Below the pieces are notes generated by a model. It saw nothing but the letters and a program-made list of their open reading frames with translations, ran no database searches and had not been told where the DNA came from. The position numbers and the translations under genes were made by a program. A stretch of 64,000 nucleotides of DNA from CAG-791 sp045130475 (GTDB lineage: Bacteria > Bacillota > Clostridia > Lachnospirales > Lachnospiraceae): the NCBI GenBank assembly GCA_045130475.1, contig JBGUPU010000019.1, positions 1-64,000 on the forward strand, given 5' to 3'. How positions within the stretch are numbered: position 1 is the first letter of the stretch; each line of letters starts with the position of its first letter. Below are positions 31,783 to 41,075 of this stretch, in pieces.

Positions 31783-33075
31783 ATGCTGCTGATCAAAAAA
31801 ATATTTCTGTACGATCCCGCCTCCGGTACGGAGCAGAAGACAGATCTGCTCATTGAAAACGGAAAGTTCTCCCGCATCGCGCCGGATATTTCCATAGATT
31901 CCGAAGCCTGTGCCTCTGCTCTGCGGGTCCTCGACGGCAGGGGGCTCTGCGCAGCTCCGGGTCTGATCGACACCCACTCGCACTTCCGTGATCCGGGATA
32001 CACACACAAAGAAAACCTGCACACCGGCTCCCTGGCAGCGGCGAAAGGAGGATACACGAGCATCATCCTCATGGCCAATACCAATCCGGTCGTAGACAGC
32101 GTACCTGTCCTCTCCGATATCCTGACCCGGGCAAAAGAGGAAAAAATCCATATCTACAGCTGCGCAAATGTCACAGAGGGAATGAAGGGAAAAAAGACCG
32201 TGGATTTCGACGCTCTGGCAGCTGCCGGCGCCGCGGGCTTTACTGACGACGGCGTTCCCGTGATGGACGCCTCCGTCCTGGAACAGGCCCTGCTGGCTGC
32301 AAAACGTCTTGGACTGCCTGTCAGCCTCCACGAGGAGGACAAGACACTCATCTCCCAGAACGGGGTCAACGGCGGCGGCAGAGCCGCGCAGTCCCTGGGG
32401 CTTGCGGGTTCTCCCCGCGAAGCGGAGATCACCCTGATCCGCAGGGATGTGGACATAGCCGTGAAGACCGGGGCGCCGCTCTGCATACAGCATATTTCCA
32501 CAGCGGAAGGCGTCGAGCTCGTCCGGCAGGCCAGAAAACAAAATCCCCGGATCCACGCGGAGGCAACACCCCACCACTTTTCCCTGACGGAGGACGCCGT
32601 GCTCCGGTGCGGCACCCTCGCCAAAGTCAATCCGCCGCTGCGGACAGAAGAAGACCGCCTCGCCATCATTGCCGGCCTGGCGGACGGCACGATCGACCTG
32701 ATCGCCACCGACCACGCACCCCACGCGGACAATGAAAAAGCACAGGATTTCCCCAAGGCCCCCAGCGGGATGATCGGTCTGGAGACCGCCTTCTCCCTGG
32801 GCCTGAAAAACCTGGTCAGGCCCGGATACCTGACCATGCGGCAGTTTCTGGCCTGCCTGACCTGCTGTCCCGCGGACTTCTATCACCTCGATGCCGGCCG
32901 TGTCCGCCAAGGAGCCCCGGCCGACCTCGTGCTCTTTGACCCCGAAGCCATGTGGACAGTGCAGAAGCCCTTCGCTTCCCGCTCCTCCAACTCCCCCTTC
33001 CTGGGCATGGAGCTGCCCGGCGTGATCCGCTGTACGATCGCGGCGGGAGAGATCGTCTACGAAAACTTCTCCTGA
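31783..33075 (+). CDS. pyrC: dihydroorotase
   Basis: A 430-residue class I (PyrC/AllB-type) amidohydrolase that closes carbamoyl-aspartate to dihydroorotate. Zinc ligands are visible: D-T-H-S-H-F-R-D-P-G near residue 60, with H-E-E-D near 182, Q-H-I-S-T near 237, and D-H-A-P-H near 310. A-K-V-N-P-P-L-R near 282 is the dihydroorotase signature. I use the ATG at 31783, after GGGAGGAACAAC; a longer reading from 31720 passes through the leader hairpins. It is alone on the plus strand, opposite the pyrKD operon, and convergent with mfd. Confidence 0.95.
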   Translation: MLLIKKIFLYDPASGTEQKTDLLIENGKFSRIAPDISIDSEACASALRVLDGRGLCAAPGLIDTHSHFRDPGYTHKENLHTGSLAAAKGGYTSIILMANTNPVVDSVPVLSDILTRAKEEKIHIYSCANVTEGMKGKKTVDFDALAAAGAAGFTDDGVPVMDASVLEQALLAAKRLGLPVSLHEEDKTLISQNGVNGGGRAAQSLGLAGSPREAEITLIRRDVDIAVKTGAPLCIQHISTAEGVELVRQARKQNPRIHAEATPHHFSLTEDAVLRCGTLAKVNPPLRTEEDRLAIIAGLADGTIDLIATDHAPHADNEKAQDFPKAPSGMIGLETAFSLGLKNLVRPGYLTMRQFLACLTCCPADFYHLDAGRVRQGAPADLVLFDPEAMWTVQKPFASRSSNSPFLGMELPGVIRCTIAAGEIVYENFS

Positions 33076-33129
33076 ATGTCCTGACGTCCCGATATCCTGC
33101 GGCCCGGAAGAAGGCCTGAAGGCATCCCC

Positions 33130-36100
33130 TTACCGCAGAAGTTTGGACATATTTACCAGCAGGTCCTCGGTCACCTGCAGGAGCGTGTCCTCGTCCTTGA
33201 TGACACTTCCCGAGACCGGATACTCCAGCTGGAACTGCGGTGTTCCCTTGGCTGTAAAAGAGAGATGCCCGCGGTAGATCTTCAGGAGCCGGGGTATATT
33301 CTCCACTTTCAGACCTTTCGCTTCTGCATCCGGTATGATACGAAGGGAACCGCTGTTTCCGGTGATCTCCGCCAGATCCAGGCGGGAAGCGACAGACCGG
33401 ATCAGGGCCACGCGCAGAAGGTTCTGCGTCGGAAGGGGCAGATCTCCGAATCGATCCATCAGTTCATCGCGGACATCCTCGGCGTCGGAGGCGCTGTCGA
33501 TGGCCGCGATTCTTTTATAGATCTCCAGTTTCTGCTCTTCATTGACGATATAGTTCTCCGGCAGGAAAGCGTCCACAAGGAGGTTGACAGTGACCGTCTT
33601 CTCCTCTTCGATTTCCTCTCCTTTTGCTTTCCTGACTGCGCCCTCCAGGAGCTTGCAGTACAGATCATAGCCGACCGCCTGCATATTTCCGTGCTGGACA
33701 CGGCCCAGGATACTGCCCGCGCCGCGGATCTCCAGGTCGCGCATGGCAATGCGGAATCCGCTGCCCAGATCGGTGAACTCGCGGATCGCCGCGAGACGCT
33801 TCTCCGCGATCTCCTTGAGGACCTGTCCCCGGCGGTACATGAGGAAGGCATAGGCAGTCCTGCCTGTGCGGCCGACACGCCCGCGCAGCTGGTAGAGCTG
33901 GGAGAGCCCCATTTTGTCCGCGTCACTGATAATGATCGTGTTGACGTTGGAAATATCCAGACCGGTCTCTATGATGGTCGTAGAGACCAGTATATCGATC
34001 CCACCGCTGATGAAATCGTACATGATCTGCTCCAGCTCGGATTCCTTCATCTTTCCGTGGGCAAAAGTCACGCGCGCCTCAGGCACCATATTCTGGACCT
34101 CCAGGGCGGCCTGCCCGATATCATTCACACGGTTGTGGACATAATAGACCTGTCCCTTTCGGGAGAGTTCCCGCACGATCGCCTCCCGGACCATCTCCTC
34201 GTTGTATTCCATGACATAGGTCTGGATGGGAACGCGGTCCCCGGGCGCCTGCTCCAGAACGCTCATATCCCGGATCCCCACCATGCTCATGTGGAGAGTG
34301 CGGGGGATAGGCGTCGCGGAGAGTGTCAGGACATCCACATTCTCCTTCATCTGCTTGATCTTTTCCTTGTGCGTGACACCGAAGCGCTGTTCCTCGTCCA
34401 CGACCAGAAGCCCCAGATTTTTGAACTTTACATCCTTGGACAGGAGACGATGGGTTCCGATGACGATGTCCACGATTCCCCTCTCCAGGTCATGGATGGT
34501 TTTTTTCTGTTCCTTTGAAGTGCGGAAACGGGAAAGCACTTCAATATTGACAGGGAAATTGTGCATTCTCTCGGAAAAAGTATTGTAGTGCTGCTGGGCC
34601 AGGATGGTGGTCGGCACCAGTACGGCGACCTGCATGCCCTCCTGGACAGCCTTAAACGCTGCCCGGATGGCGATCTCCGTCTTGCCGTATCCCACGTCGC
34701 CGCAGATCAGACGGTCCATGATCTTGCTGCTCTCCATGTCCCGCTTGGTGTCCTCAATGGCCGCCAGCTGGTCGTCGGTCTCCTGATAGGGAAAGGTCTC
34801 CTCCAGCTCTCTCTGCCAGACTGTGTCCTTGCCGTACACATGCCCGGTCCTGGCCAGACGCTTTGCATACAGCTCGACAAGGTCCTGGGCAACAAGCTCT
34901 ACCGCCTTCCTGACTTTGCCGCGTGTGCTGCTCCATTCCTGGGTCCCCAGTTTATTGAGCCTGGGTTTGCGGGCGCCCTCTGCCGCCGCATATTTCTGCA
35001 GGACTGTCAGGTCTGTAGGCATGACAAAAAGCACACCGCCCGCGCCGTACTCGATCTTGAGATAGTCTCTGGCGATATGATCCACTTCGATCTTCTCGAC
35101 GCCCCTGTAAATACCGATCCCGTAGTGCTCGTGCACCACATAGTCTCCGACACGCAGATCGGCGAAATTCCGGATCTGCTCACCGCCTTCATAGCGCCGG
35201 ACCTTCTTTTTCTTCTTTTTTTCCTCTCCGAAAATATCCGACTCGGAAAAGACCGTAAAGCCCAGATCCGGATAGGCAAAGCCCTTTCTCATGCGTCCCA
35301 CATAAGTCATGACATCCCCCGGCTTCATGGCCCTTGCGGGGTTGTCCCGGAAATAGGCGGTAACATCGTCTGCCGTCAGATCCTCCGCCAGACGCTTTGC
35401 CCGCGTGCGGGAGGGGGACACGATGATGACCCGTTCTTTCTTTCTGCGCAGCCTCGCCAGCTCCTCGCGGAGTGTCTCGTAGCTCATGCCGGACAGGGAG
35501 GCATCCCTGGCGTGCATCTGTACAGTCTTTTCAAAGGACAGGGAAAAGGACTCTTCTTCATCCGGAAGAGAGAACTGCGCGCTGCCGCTCAGCTGAGCCC
35601 CGGCGAGGACGGAAAAGCCGACGCGGGAGTACTGCTCCAGCTCCCCGAGCACACTGTCCGTCTTCCGTATCAGTTCCATCTGCCCGGGAAGGACATAGCC
35701 CTTTTCCGACCGGCTGATCATGCTCTCCCGAAACTCGGTCTCCACCCCTTTCGCATGCTGCAGGATCCGAAGGGGCTCGTCCAGAAACAGCAGGGACTTT
35801 TCCGGTGTGAACAGGTCCAGTAGTCCCTCTGTCATCGGATAAAAATAATGGATAAAGCTCTCCAGCCCCGTGTAGACATGAAGCTCCCGGGCTTCTTCCA
35901 CGATCCGCGCGATCTCCGTCCCGATCCTGTTTGCCGCCTCAAGGTTCCCCTGATCGCGGAACTGTCCGCTGACCCGCTCCGCCTCCTGCTTCATCCTCTT
36001 GAGGCCGTCGTGCAGGCGCAGGTCGTCCAGGATCATCTCCGAGGCCGGAAAGATCTGCACGTATTCCAGCTGCTCGACAGAGCGCTGGCTCAGGACATCG

Positions 36101-36744
36101 AAACTGCGGATCGTCTCCACCTCGTCGTCCCAGAGCTCTATGCGGATAGGGTTCTCCTGTGTGAGATCAAAAATATCCAGGATGTCACCGCGGACCGCAA
36201 ACTGCCCGGGGCGCTCCACCTGATAATTCTTCTCATAGCCCATCGTGACAAGGCGGTTCACCACACCTGTCAGGTCCACCCTGTCCCGTCTGCCGATCCC
36301 GAGGACACTTCCCTTTAAAATGCGCACCGGGATCTGCGGTGTCAAAAGAGCAGAGAAGGTGGTCACCACAGTCACGGGCTTTCCTTCCATGATCCTGCGG
36401 AGACACTGCAGACGTTCCTTGTCGATCTCATTGCCGCGCAGATCCGCCTGGTAAAAGATCAGGTCCCTGGCCGGAAACACCGTGACATTCCTGTCATAAA
36501 ACATACAGTCCTGGGCGATCTCTCTCGCCCGCAGATCACTGTAGGTCAGCACCAGCCGCAGCCGCGCATGCTCCGCGATGGTCTCCTCCCGGCAGAGCGC
36601 ATACAGCAGATGTACCTTCTGGGAATCCACACAGCTGTCTGCCAGCAAACCCGGACGGTAATCCGCGTCTTTTGCGGACTCCAGCTGCTCTTTCAGTATA
36701 TTGTAAGCTTCCAGCTCTCTAAGCGGTTCTGAAAAAACGTTCAT
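33130..36744 (-). CDS. mfd: transcription-repair coupling factor
   Basis: A 1204-residue full-length Mfd. It removes RNA polymerase stalled at DNA lesions and recruits UvrA. The N-terminal UvrB-like part (about 1-450) is followed by the RNA-polymerase-interacting domain (V-G-D-Y-V-V-H-E-H-Y-G-I-G-I-Y near 530), a short basic K-K-K-K-K-K-V linker near 510, and the RecG-like translocase: G-D-V-G-Y-G-K-T-E near 685 (Walker A), D-E-E-Q-R-F-G near 785, G-R-V-G-R-T near 965. A C-terminal regulatory domain ends it. It begins 20 bases after pth, the order seen in many Firmicutes. Confidence 0.96.
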   Translation of the reverse strand: MNVFSEPLRELEAYNILKEQLESAKDADYRPGLLADSCVDSQKVHLLYALCREETIAEHARLRLVLTYSDLRAREIAQDCMFYDRNVTVFPARDLIFYQADLRGNEIDKERLQCLRRIMEGKPVTVVTTFSALLTPQIPVRILKGSVLGIGRRDRVDLTGVVNRLVTMGYEKNYQVERPGQFAVRGDILDIFDLTQENPIRIELWDDEVETIRSFDVLSQRSVEQLEYVQIFPASEMILDDLRLHDGLKRMKQEAERVSGQFRDQGNLEAANRIGTEIARIVEEARELHVYTGLESFIHYFYPMTEGLLDLFTPEKSLLFLDEPLRILQHAKGVETEFRESMISRSEKGYVLPGQMELIRKTDSVLGELEQYSRVGFSVLAGAQLSGSAQFSLPDEEESFSLSFEKTVQMHARDASLSGMSYETLREELARLRRKKERVIIVSPSRTRAKRLAEDLTADDVTAYFRDNPARAMKPGDVMTYVGRMRKGFAYPDLGFTVFSESDIFGEEKKKKKKVRRYEGGEQIRNFADLRVGDYVVHEHYGIGIYRGVEKIEVDHIARDYLKIEYGAGGVLFVMPTDLTVLQKYAAAEGARKPRLNKLGTQEWSSTRGKVRKAVELVAQDLVELYAKRLARTGHVYGKDTVWQRELEETFPYQETDDQLAAIEDTKRDMESSKIMDRLICGDVGYGKTEIAIRAAFKAVQEGMQVAVLVPTTILAQQHYNTFSERMHNFPVNIEVLSRFRTSKEQKKTIHDLERGIVDIVIGTHRLLSKDVKFKNLGLLVVDEEQRFGVTHKEKIKQMKENVDVLTLSATPIPRTLHMSMVGIRDMSVLEQAPGDRVPIQTYVMEYNEEMVREAIVRELSRKGQVYYVHNRVNDIGQAALEVQNMVPEARVTFAHGKMKESELEQIMYDFISGGIDILVSTTIIETGLDISNVNTIIISDADKMGLSQLYQLRGRVGRTGRTAYAFLMYRRGQVLKEIAEKRLAAIREFTDLGSGFRIAMRDLEIRGAGSILGRVQHGNMQAVGYDLYCKLLEGAVRKAKGEEIEEEKTVTVNLLVDAFLPENYIVNEEQKLEIYKRIAAIDSASDAEDVRDELMDRFGDLPLPTQNLLRVALIRSVASRLDLAEITGNSGSLRIIPDAEAKGLKVENIPRLLKIYRGHLSFTAKGTPQFQLEYPVSGSVIKDEDTLLQVTEDLLVNMSKLLR

Positions 36745-36764
36745 CTGGATTAAAGACCTCCCAC

Positions 36765-37487
36765 TCAGGCGTCCACTCTCTTCTCCTCTGCCGGACCCTC
36801 TGCCGCTGCCGGGACTTTCCCCTCTGAGGACACGTCCTCCTCTTTGAGGGCATCCGTCCCTTTGGGCGCCTCTTCCTGCTTCGTCTTCGGCGCCTTCTTT
36901 TTCTTCTTTTTCGGTGTGTTGAACCTGTTCATGGCCAGATCGATTCCGTCCGTGACTGCGCAGGCAGCTGCTTCCGCAGCCTTTGCCACAGCTTCGTCCA
37001 TGATCTTTCTTTCCTCGCCGGAAAAGTGCCCCAACACATAGTCCGCGAGGTCAAAGTCGGGATCCGGCTTTGCACCCACACCCACACGGATCCTGGCGAA
37101 CTCCTCTGTTCCCAGGTGCTGTACGATGTTCTTGAGGCCGTTATGTCCTCCGGCACTGCCTTTTTTGCGGATGCGCAGGCGTCCGGCCTCGAGATCTATA
37201 TCATCCGAGATGACCAGCAGATCCTCCCGGGGATCCACCTTGTAAAAATGGACAATCTCCTGGACGGCCTCGCCGCTCAGATTCATATAGGTCAGGGGTT
37301 TGACCAGAATCACTTTCCGGTCCCCGATCCTCCCTTTTCCGATCATGGACTTCCCAAAGCGCTCAGGGCCGCCGATGTGATAGCGGTCCACGAGCTCATC
37401 GATCACATCAAATCCCGCATTGTGCCTGGAACCGTCGTATTTTCTGCCCGGATTGCCCAGGCCGACAATGATAAAAAATGAATCCAT
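36765..37487 (-). CDS. pth: peptidyl-tRNA hydrolase with a long charged C-terminal tail
   Basis: A 240-residue Pth. It recycles peptidyl-tRNA released during translation. G-L-G-N-P-G-R-K-Y near residue 9-17, R-H-N-A-G-F near 21 (catalytic His), K-P-L-T-Y-M-N-L-S-G near 63 and G-S-A-G-G-H-N-G-L-K near 110 are standard. The catalytic domain ends near residue 190; about 50 more residues follow, starting with a K-K-K-K-K-K run and continuing Glu/Ala/Pro/Lys-rich. Typical Pth is 185-210 residues. The tail looks disordered. GAGGGAAAACACA precedes the ATG. Confidence 0.93.
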   Translation of the reverse strand: MDSFFIIVGLGNPGRKYDGSRHNAGFDVIDELVDRYHIGGPERFGKSMIGKGRIGDRKVILVKPLTYMNLSGEAVQEIVHFYKVDPREDLLVISDDIDLEAGRLRIRKKGSAGGHNGLKNIVQHLGTEEFARIRVGVGAKPDPDFDLADYVLGHFSGEERKIMDEAVAKAAEAAACAVTDGIDLAMNRFNTPKKKKKKAPKTKQEEAPKGTDALKEEDVSSEGKVPAAAEGPAEEKRVDA

Positions 37488-37546
37488 TGTGTTTTCCCTC
37501 TGATGTCCTGCTTTCCCTTTGCTGTCCTGTTTTCCCTCTGTTCTTA

Positions 37547-37627
37547 AAATGCCGAAGCGGAGAAGGTCCGCTGCTTTTCGGCTGTCAGTGAAAGAAGGAG
37601 GCGCTCATGACGCCCCCTTCTGAATAC
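37547..37627 (-). terminator. candidate terminators after spoVG
   Basis: Two minus-strand hairpins lie between spoVG and pth. AGAAGG-GGCG with GCGCC-CCTTCT (about 37599-37622) has a short U-rich tail; AGCGGA/TCCGCT with outer GCCGAA/TTCGGC (about 37552-37586) is followed by ATTTT. Either could end the glgC-glgD-spoVG transcript; the remaining bases of this gap show nothing else. Confidence 0.5.
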
Positions 37628-37692
37628 TTGAATCTTATAATCTGTCATGGTGCATGATGTAATTGCTATGCTGTCGAAACTGCTGCTCCATT

Positions 37693-37983
37693 TTAGTCCT
37701 GAGCACCCTCGTCCTGGAGTGCGCTTTCTTCGTAACTCTTCAAAATGATCTCTTCCAGCATACTCCTGGTTTCGGAGTTGATCGGATGAGCAATGTCTCT
37801 GTACTCGCCATCTGCCGACTTCTTGCTGGGCATAGCGATAAAAAGCCCTTTTTCTCCTTCGATCACTTTGATATCGTGGACGACGAACACATTGTCGATT
37901 GTGATAGAAACGACTGCTCTCATCTTGCCTTCTCTGGCAATCCTTCTCACTCTAACGTCTGTAACATGCATAGCGTTCTCCAT
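37693..37983 (-). CDS. spoVG: SpoVG-family RNA/DNA-binding regulator
   Basis: A 96-residue SpoVG. V-T-D-V-R-V-R-R-I near residue 5, A-V-V-S-I-T-I-D-N-V-F-V-V-H-D-I-K-V-I near 22-40, and the signature F-I-A-M-P-S-K-K near 47-54 followed by D-I-A-H-P-I-N are near-canonical. SpoVG proteins bind RNA and DNA and act in septation, sporulation and global expression control in Firmicutes. The start lies only two bases after the glgD stop, so translation is coupled. It is followed by pth and mfd, keeping part of the Bacillus order. Confidence 0.95.
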   Translation of the reverse strand: MENAMHVTDVRVRRIAREGKMRAVVSITIDNVFVVHDIKVIEGEKGLFIAMPSKKSADGEYRDIAHPINSETRSMLEEIILKSYEESALQDEGAQD

Positions 37984-37985
37984 TT

Positions 37986-39104
37986 CTAAATGGTATAACG
38001 TTCGCCTTTCTCAATGACGATCTTTATACCATTTTCACCTCTGTAACAGGAATTAGCCTGAATGGTGTCGCCGCTTTCCACGATGCAGTTTTCGATAATA
38101 GTATTGTCTCCGATGTACACATCATTCAAAATTAAAGAATTCCTAATTACGCAATTGTTGCCCACATAAACCTGGTGGAACAGTATGGAATTCTCTACCG
38201 TGCCGTTGACAATGCAGCCGCTCGAAAGAAGACTGTTTTTGATGTTGACGCCGACATTGTATTTTGCAGGGGGCAGATCTGCGGCGCGCGAATGTACCTC
38301 CGGGTACTGTCTGAAAAAGAAGTCCCTGATCGGCGCCTTCAGAAAGTCCATATTTGTCCGGTAGTAATCTTCTACGGAAGCGATGTTGCTCCAGTAGTCT
38401 TCCATACGGTATCCGTAGATCCGCTTCAGGCCTCTGTACCGGATCAGAACATCCTGTACGAAGTCATAGCGGTTTTCATCCATGCTTTTTTCAAGAAGCT
38501 CAATCAGGAGCCTCCTGCGGATGACGTAGATGCCGCACGAAATCGTGCGGTATTGTGCTACCACGGGTTTTTCAATGAAATCCTGGATCCTGTTGTCTTC
38601 ATCCATGTGGACAATGCCGTATCGTTCCACGCTGAACTCCTCCGGCATTTCCTTGACCACAACCGTGATGTCCGCACGCTTGTCCACGTGATAGGACAGG
38701 ATCTCATTGTAATCCATCTTGTAAACACAATCGCCCGATGTGATCACCACATAGGGCTCATGCGATGTCTTGAGAAAATGAATATTCTGAGCCATCGCGT
38801 CTGCCGTTCCGCGGTACCAGTTGCTGTCTGCATCCGCGAAAGAAGGAGTGAACAAAAACAGCCCTCCCTGTTTCCGTCCGAAATTCCACCATTTTGAGGA
38901 TGCAAGATGCTCATTGAGACTTCTTGAGTTGTATTGTGCCAGTACCGCAACCTTCTGGATACGGGAATATTCCATGTTGCTGAGCGCGAAATCTATGCTG
39001 CGGTAGCTACCTGCGACCGGCATCGCACAGACTGCCCGCCCTCTGGACAACTCTTTTAATCGTTTACTGTTTCCGCCTGCCAGTATAATGCCTATTGCTC
39101 TCAT
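37986..39104 (-). CDS. glgD: GlgD, regulatory subunit of ADP-glucose pyrophosphorylase
   Basis: A 372-residue nucleotidyltransferase-like protein. It resembles GlgC but has lost catalytic features: the N-terminal G-G-x-G-x-R-L loop reads A-G-G-N-S-K-R-L. The rest shows S-N-M-E-Y-S-R-I, Y-R-G-T-A-D-A-M-A-Q-N near 95-105 and a C-terminal left-handed beta-helix of hexapeptide repeats (N-N-C-V-I-R-N-S-L-I). In Geobacillus-type enzymes GlgD activates GlgC in glycogen synthesis. AGGAGGTCGGGGC precedes the ATG. glgC is upstream and spoVG is two bases downstream. Confidence 0.94.
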   Translation of the reverse strand: MRAIGIILAGGNSKRLKELSRGRAVCAMPVAGSYRSIDFALSNMEYSRIQKVAVLAQYNSRSLNEHLASSKWWNFGRKQGGLFLFTPSFADADSNWYRGTADAMAQNIHFLKTSHEPYVVITSGDCVYKMDYNEILSYHVDKRADITVVVKEMPEEFSVERYGIVHMDEDNRIQDFIEKPVVAQYRTISCGIYVIRRRLLIELLEKSMDENRYDFVQDVLIRYRGLKRIYGYRMEDYWSNIASVEDYYRTNMDFLKAPIRDFFFRQYPEVHSRAADLPPAKYNVGVNIKNSLLSSGCIVNGTVENSILFHQVYVGNNCVIRNSLILNDVYIGDNTIIENCIVESGDTIQANSCYRGENGIKIVIEKGERYTI

Positions 39105-39263
39105 GCCCCGACCTCCTTTTTATGAGGCTTTCTTGTGTCATTCCATGTAGTAAGGTCTCGAGGGACTCCTGTGCGCCGGGGCACAGAGGAATCCGAGTCA
39201 ATCAGCGTCCGGATCCATACAGCGCAGAGCCGTAAGAACCTGATCCGGGCGCAGCCGCTTATG

Positions 39264-40541
39264 TCACGGCTCCTGTGCCGCGACCTGCAGCGTTCTGCCG
39301 CTGGCAAGCCATCCGCCGGGATAATCCGCTTCCGTCGTATGTCCGGAAATCATAGTGTTTTTACCGATGTGGACGCCGTCCGGAATCACTGTACCCTCTC
39401 CTACAGTGACAAGTCCCGCGCAATAAATATCCGGTCTCGTGTCATTCGGTGCTTCCTCCCCCTCTCCGAGAACAGCGCCATTGCCGATCACCGCATTTTC
39501 AGCGCAGATGACCTTGTCCAGAACACATCCGTCACCGATCACCGCTCCGTTCATTATGATGGAATTGCGTACAACACTCCCTGCTCCGATAGTGACATCA
39601 CACCCGATCACGGAGCTGTAAACCTTTCCGTAGATTTCCGTACCTTCTCCGGCAATCGTCCTTTCAATGGCGCTGTCGGGCCCGAAAAACTGCGGCGTGA
39701 TCGAAGTGCTCTTGGTATAGATCTTCCAGTACTCTTCGTACAGGTTGAACTCAGGTACAATGTCGATGAGCTCCATGTTGGCTTCCCAATAAGAAGTCAG
39801 CGTACCGACATCTTTCCAGTAACCGTTAAATTCATACGCGTACAGAGGAGCTCCCTTTTCCCTGCAATAGGGAATGATGTGCTTTCCAAAGTCCATTCCG
39901 GGCTCATTTCTGTTGGCGATCAGAGCCTCTTTCAGCGTACTCCAGTTGAAGATATAGATTCCCATGGATGCCAGGGTACTGCGAGGATGAGCAGGCTTTT
40001 CCTCGAAATCCGTGATTCTTCCGTTTTCATCGGTGATCATGATACCGAAGCGGCTCGCTTCCTCCAGAGAAACCGGCATAACGGCAATGGTCACTGCCGC
40101 CCCGTTCTCCTTGTGTGCTTCAAGCATCGCTTCGTAATCCATCTTGTAGATATGGTCACCTGACAGAATCAGAACATATTCCGGATTAAAGCCTTCCATG
40201 TAAGCCATGTTCTGATAAATCGCGTTTGCAGTGCCTGTATACCACTCGGTATTCTGGATCTTCTCATAAGGCGAAAGAACACTGACTCCGCCCAGATTCT
40301 TATCCAGATCCCACGGGATACCGATACCTACGTGTGCATTAAGACGAAGCGGCATATACTGGGTCAGGACACCCACTGTATCGATACCTGAATTGATACA
40401 GTTGCTGAGCGGGAAATCTATAATCCTGTATTTACCGCCAAAGGAAACGGCGGGCTTTGCCACATCAGAAGTAAGAATACCAAGCCGGCTGCCCTGTCCA
40501 CCTGCCAGGAGCATGGCAATCATTTCCTTCTTTACTATCAT
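39264..40541 (-). CDS. glgC: glucose-1-phosphate adenylyltransferase, catalytic subunit
   Basis: A 425-residue enzyme that makes ADP-glucose for glycogen. L-A-G-G-Q-G-S-R-L near residue 11-19 is the catalytic loop; K-P-A-V-S-F-G-G-K-Y-R-I-I-D-F near 28-42 and Y-T-G-T-A-N-A-I-Y-Q-N near 103 bind glucose-1-phosphate and ATP. F-E-E-K-P-A-H-P near 180 and the C-terminal beta-helix repeats complete it. Start at 40541 follows GGGAGGAAGG; a 13-residue upstream extension has no site. A promoter with TATAAT lies about 145 bases upstream. glgD follows after 159 bases; glycogen synthase and branching enzyme are not in the window. Confidence 0.95.
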   Translation of the reverse strand: MIVKKEMIAMLLAGGQGSRLGILTSDVAKPAVSFGGKYRIIDFPLSNCINSGIDTVGVLTQYMPLRLNAHVGIGIPWDLDKNLGGVSVLSPYEKIQNTEWYTGTANAIYQNMAYMEGFNPEYVLILSGDHIYKMDYEAMLEAHKENGAAVTIAVMPVSLEEASRFGIMITDENGRITDFEEKPAHPRSTLASMGIYIFNWSTLKEALIANRNEPGMDFGKHIIPYCREKGAPLYAYEFNGYWKDVGTLTSYWEANMELIDIVPEFNLYEEYWKIYTKSTSITPQFFGPDSAIERTIAGEGTEIYGKVYSSVIGCDVTIGAGSVVRNSIIMNGAVIGDGCVLDKVICAENAVIGNGAVLGEGEEAPNDTRPDIYCAGLVTVGEGTVIPDGVHIGKNTMISGHTTEADYPGGWLASGRTLQVAAQEP

Positions 40542-40685
40542 CTTAACCTTCCTCCCGTTAGTCCGTCTGATGCGGACCATGACTGAATATTAGCAGAATT
40601 TTGCCGTGTCCTTTCGGACGCGGCTGATAAGAAAATACATATTGCGAACACATACACAAAATATCGTTAATATATTCGCAAATAA

Positions 40686-40714
40686 ATTATAACACAGTGT
40701 GAAGGGAAATGAAA
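40686..40714 (-). promoter_or_regulatory. likely glgC promoter
   Basis: On the minus strand TTTCAT (40709-40714), a 17-base spacer and a perfect TATAAT (40686-40691), about 145 bases upstream of the glgC start. The leader in between is A/T-rich with no clear structure. Confidence 0.5.
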
Positions 40715-40849
40715 CTGCACATTGCTGTATATATCACGCTTTATGTCTGGACATCCATTGTCAAACGCAATAAAATTAAGCCTTCCGGCGGCAGTACAGT
40801 TTCTGAATAAGTCCCGAAATCATTGCGTTTTTTGCAGAAATCCAATCTC

Positions 40850-40884
40850 CAAATCCCCCTTACGGGGATTTGTACACTTTTTTT
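40850..40884 (+). terminator. orphan terminator-like hairpin
   Basis: CAAATCCCC (40850-40858) pairs with GGGGATTTG (40864-40872) around CTTAC, and a T-run follows at 40878-40884. No plus-strand gene precedes it within this gap between glgC and murC, so it may end a small RNA starting in 40700-40840. Confidence 0.55.
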
Positions 40885-40944
40885 AAACAACCCGCATCCG
40901 GCATTTGCACCCTCTTCCTAAATGGCTGAAAAGACCGCCGGCAC

Positions 40945-40973
40945 TTGCGAAACCGGACCTTGTGGTGTACATT
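40945..40973 (+). promoter_or_regulatory. murC promoter
   Basis: TTGCGA (40945-40950), 17 bases, TACATT (40968-40973), about 100 bases upstream of the murC ATG. Confidence 0.6.
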
Positions 40974-41075
40974 ACTGTAAAAGCCGGTTAACATATGTAA
41001 AGCCGCGTGCTTTCATTTTCAGAGACGCACCGGCACCATCAAACGGCTTAAAAAAAATAAGGAGACAGACTTGCA

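Noticed and set aside
31765..32910. A 381-codon frame antisense to pyrC
   Set aside because: pyrC is complete with zinc ligands on the plus strand; the antisense frame is a compositional shadow.
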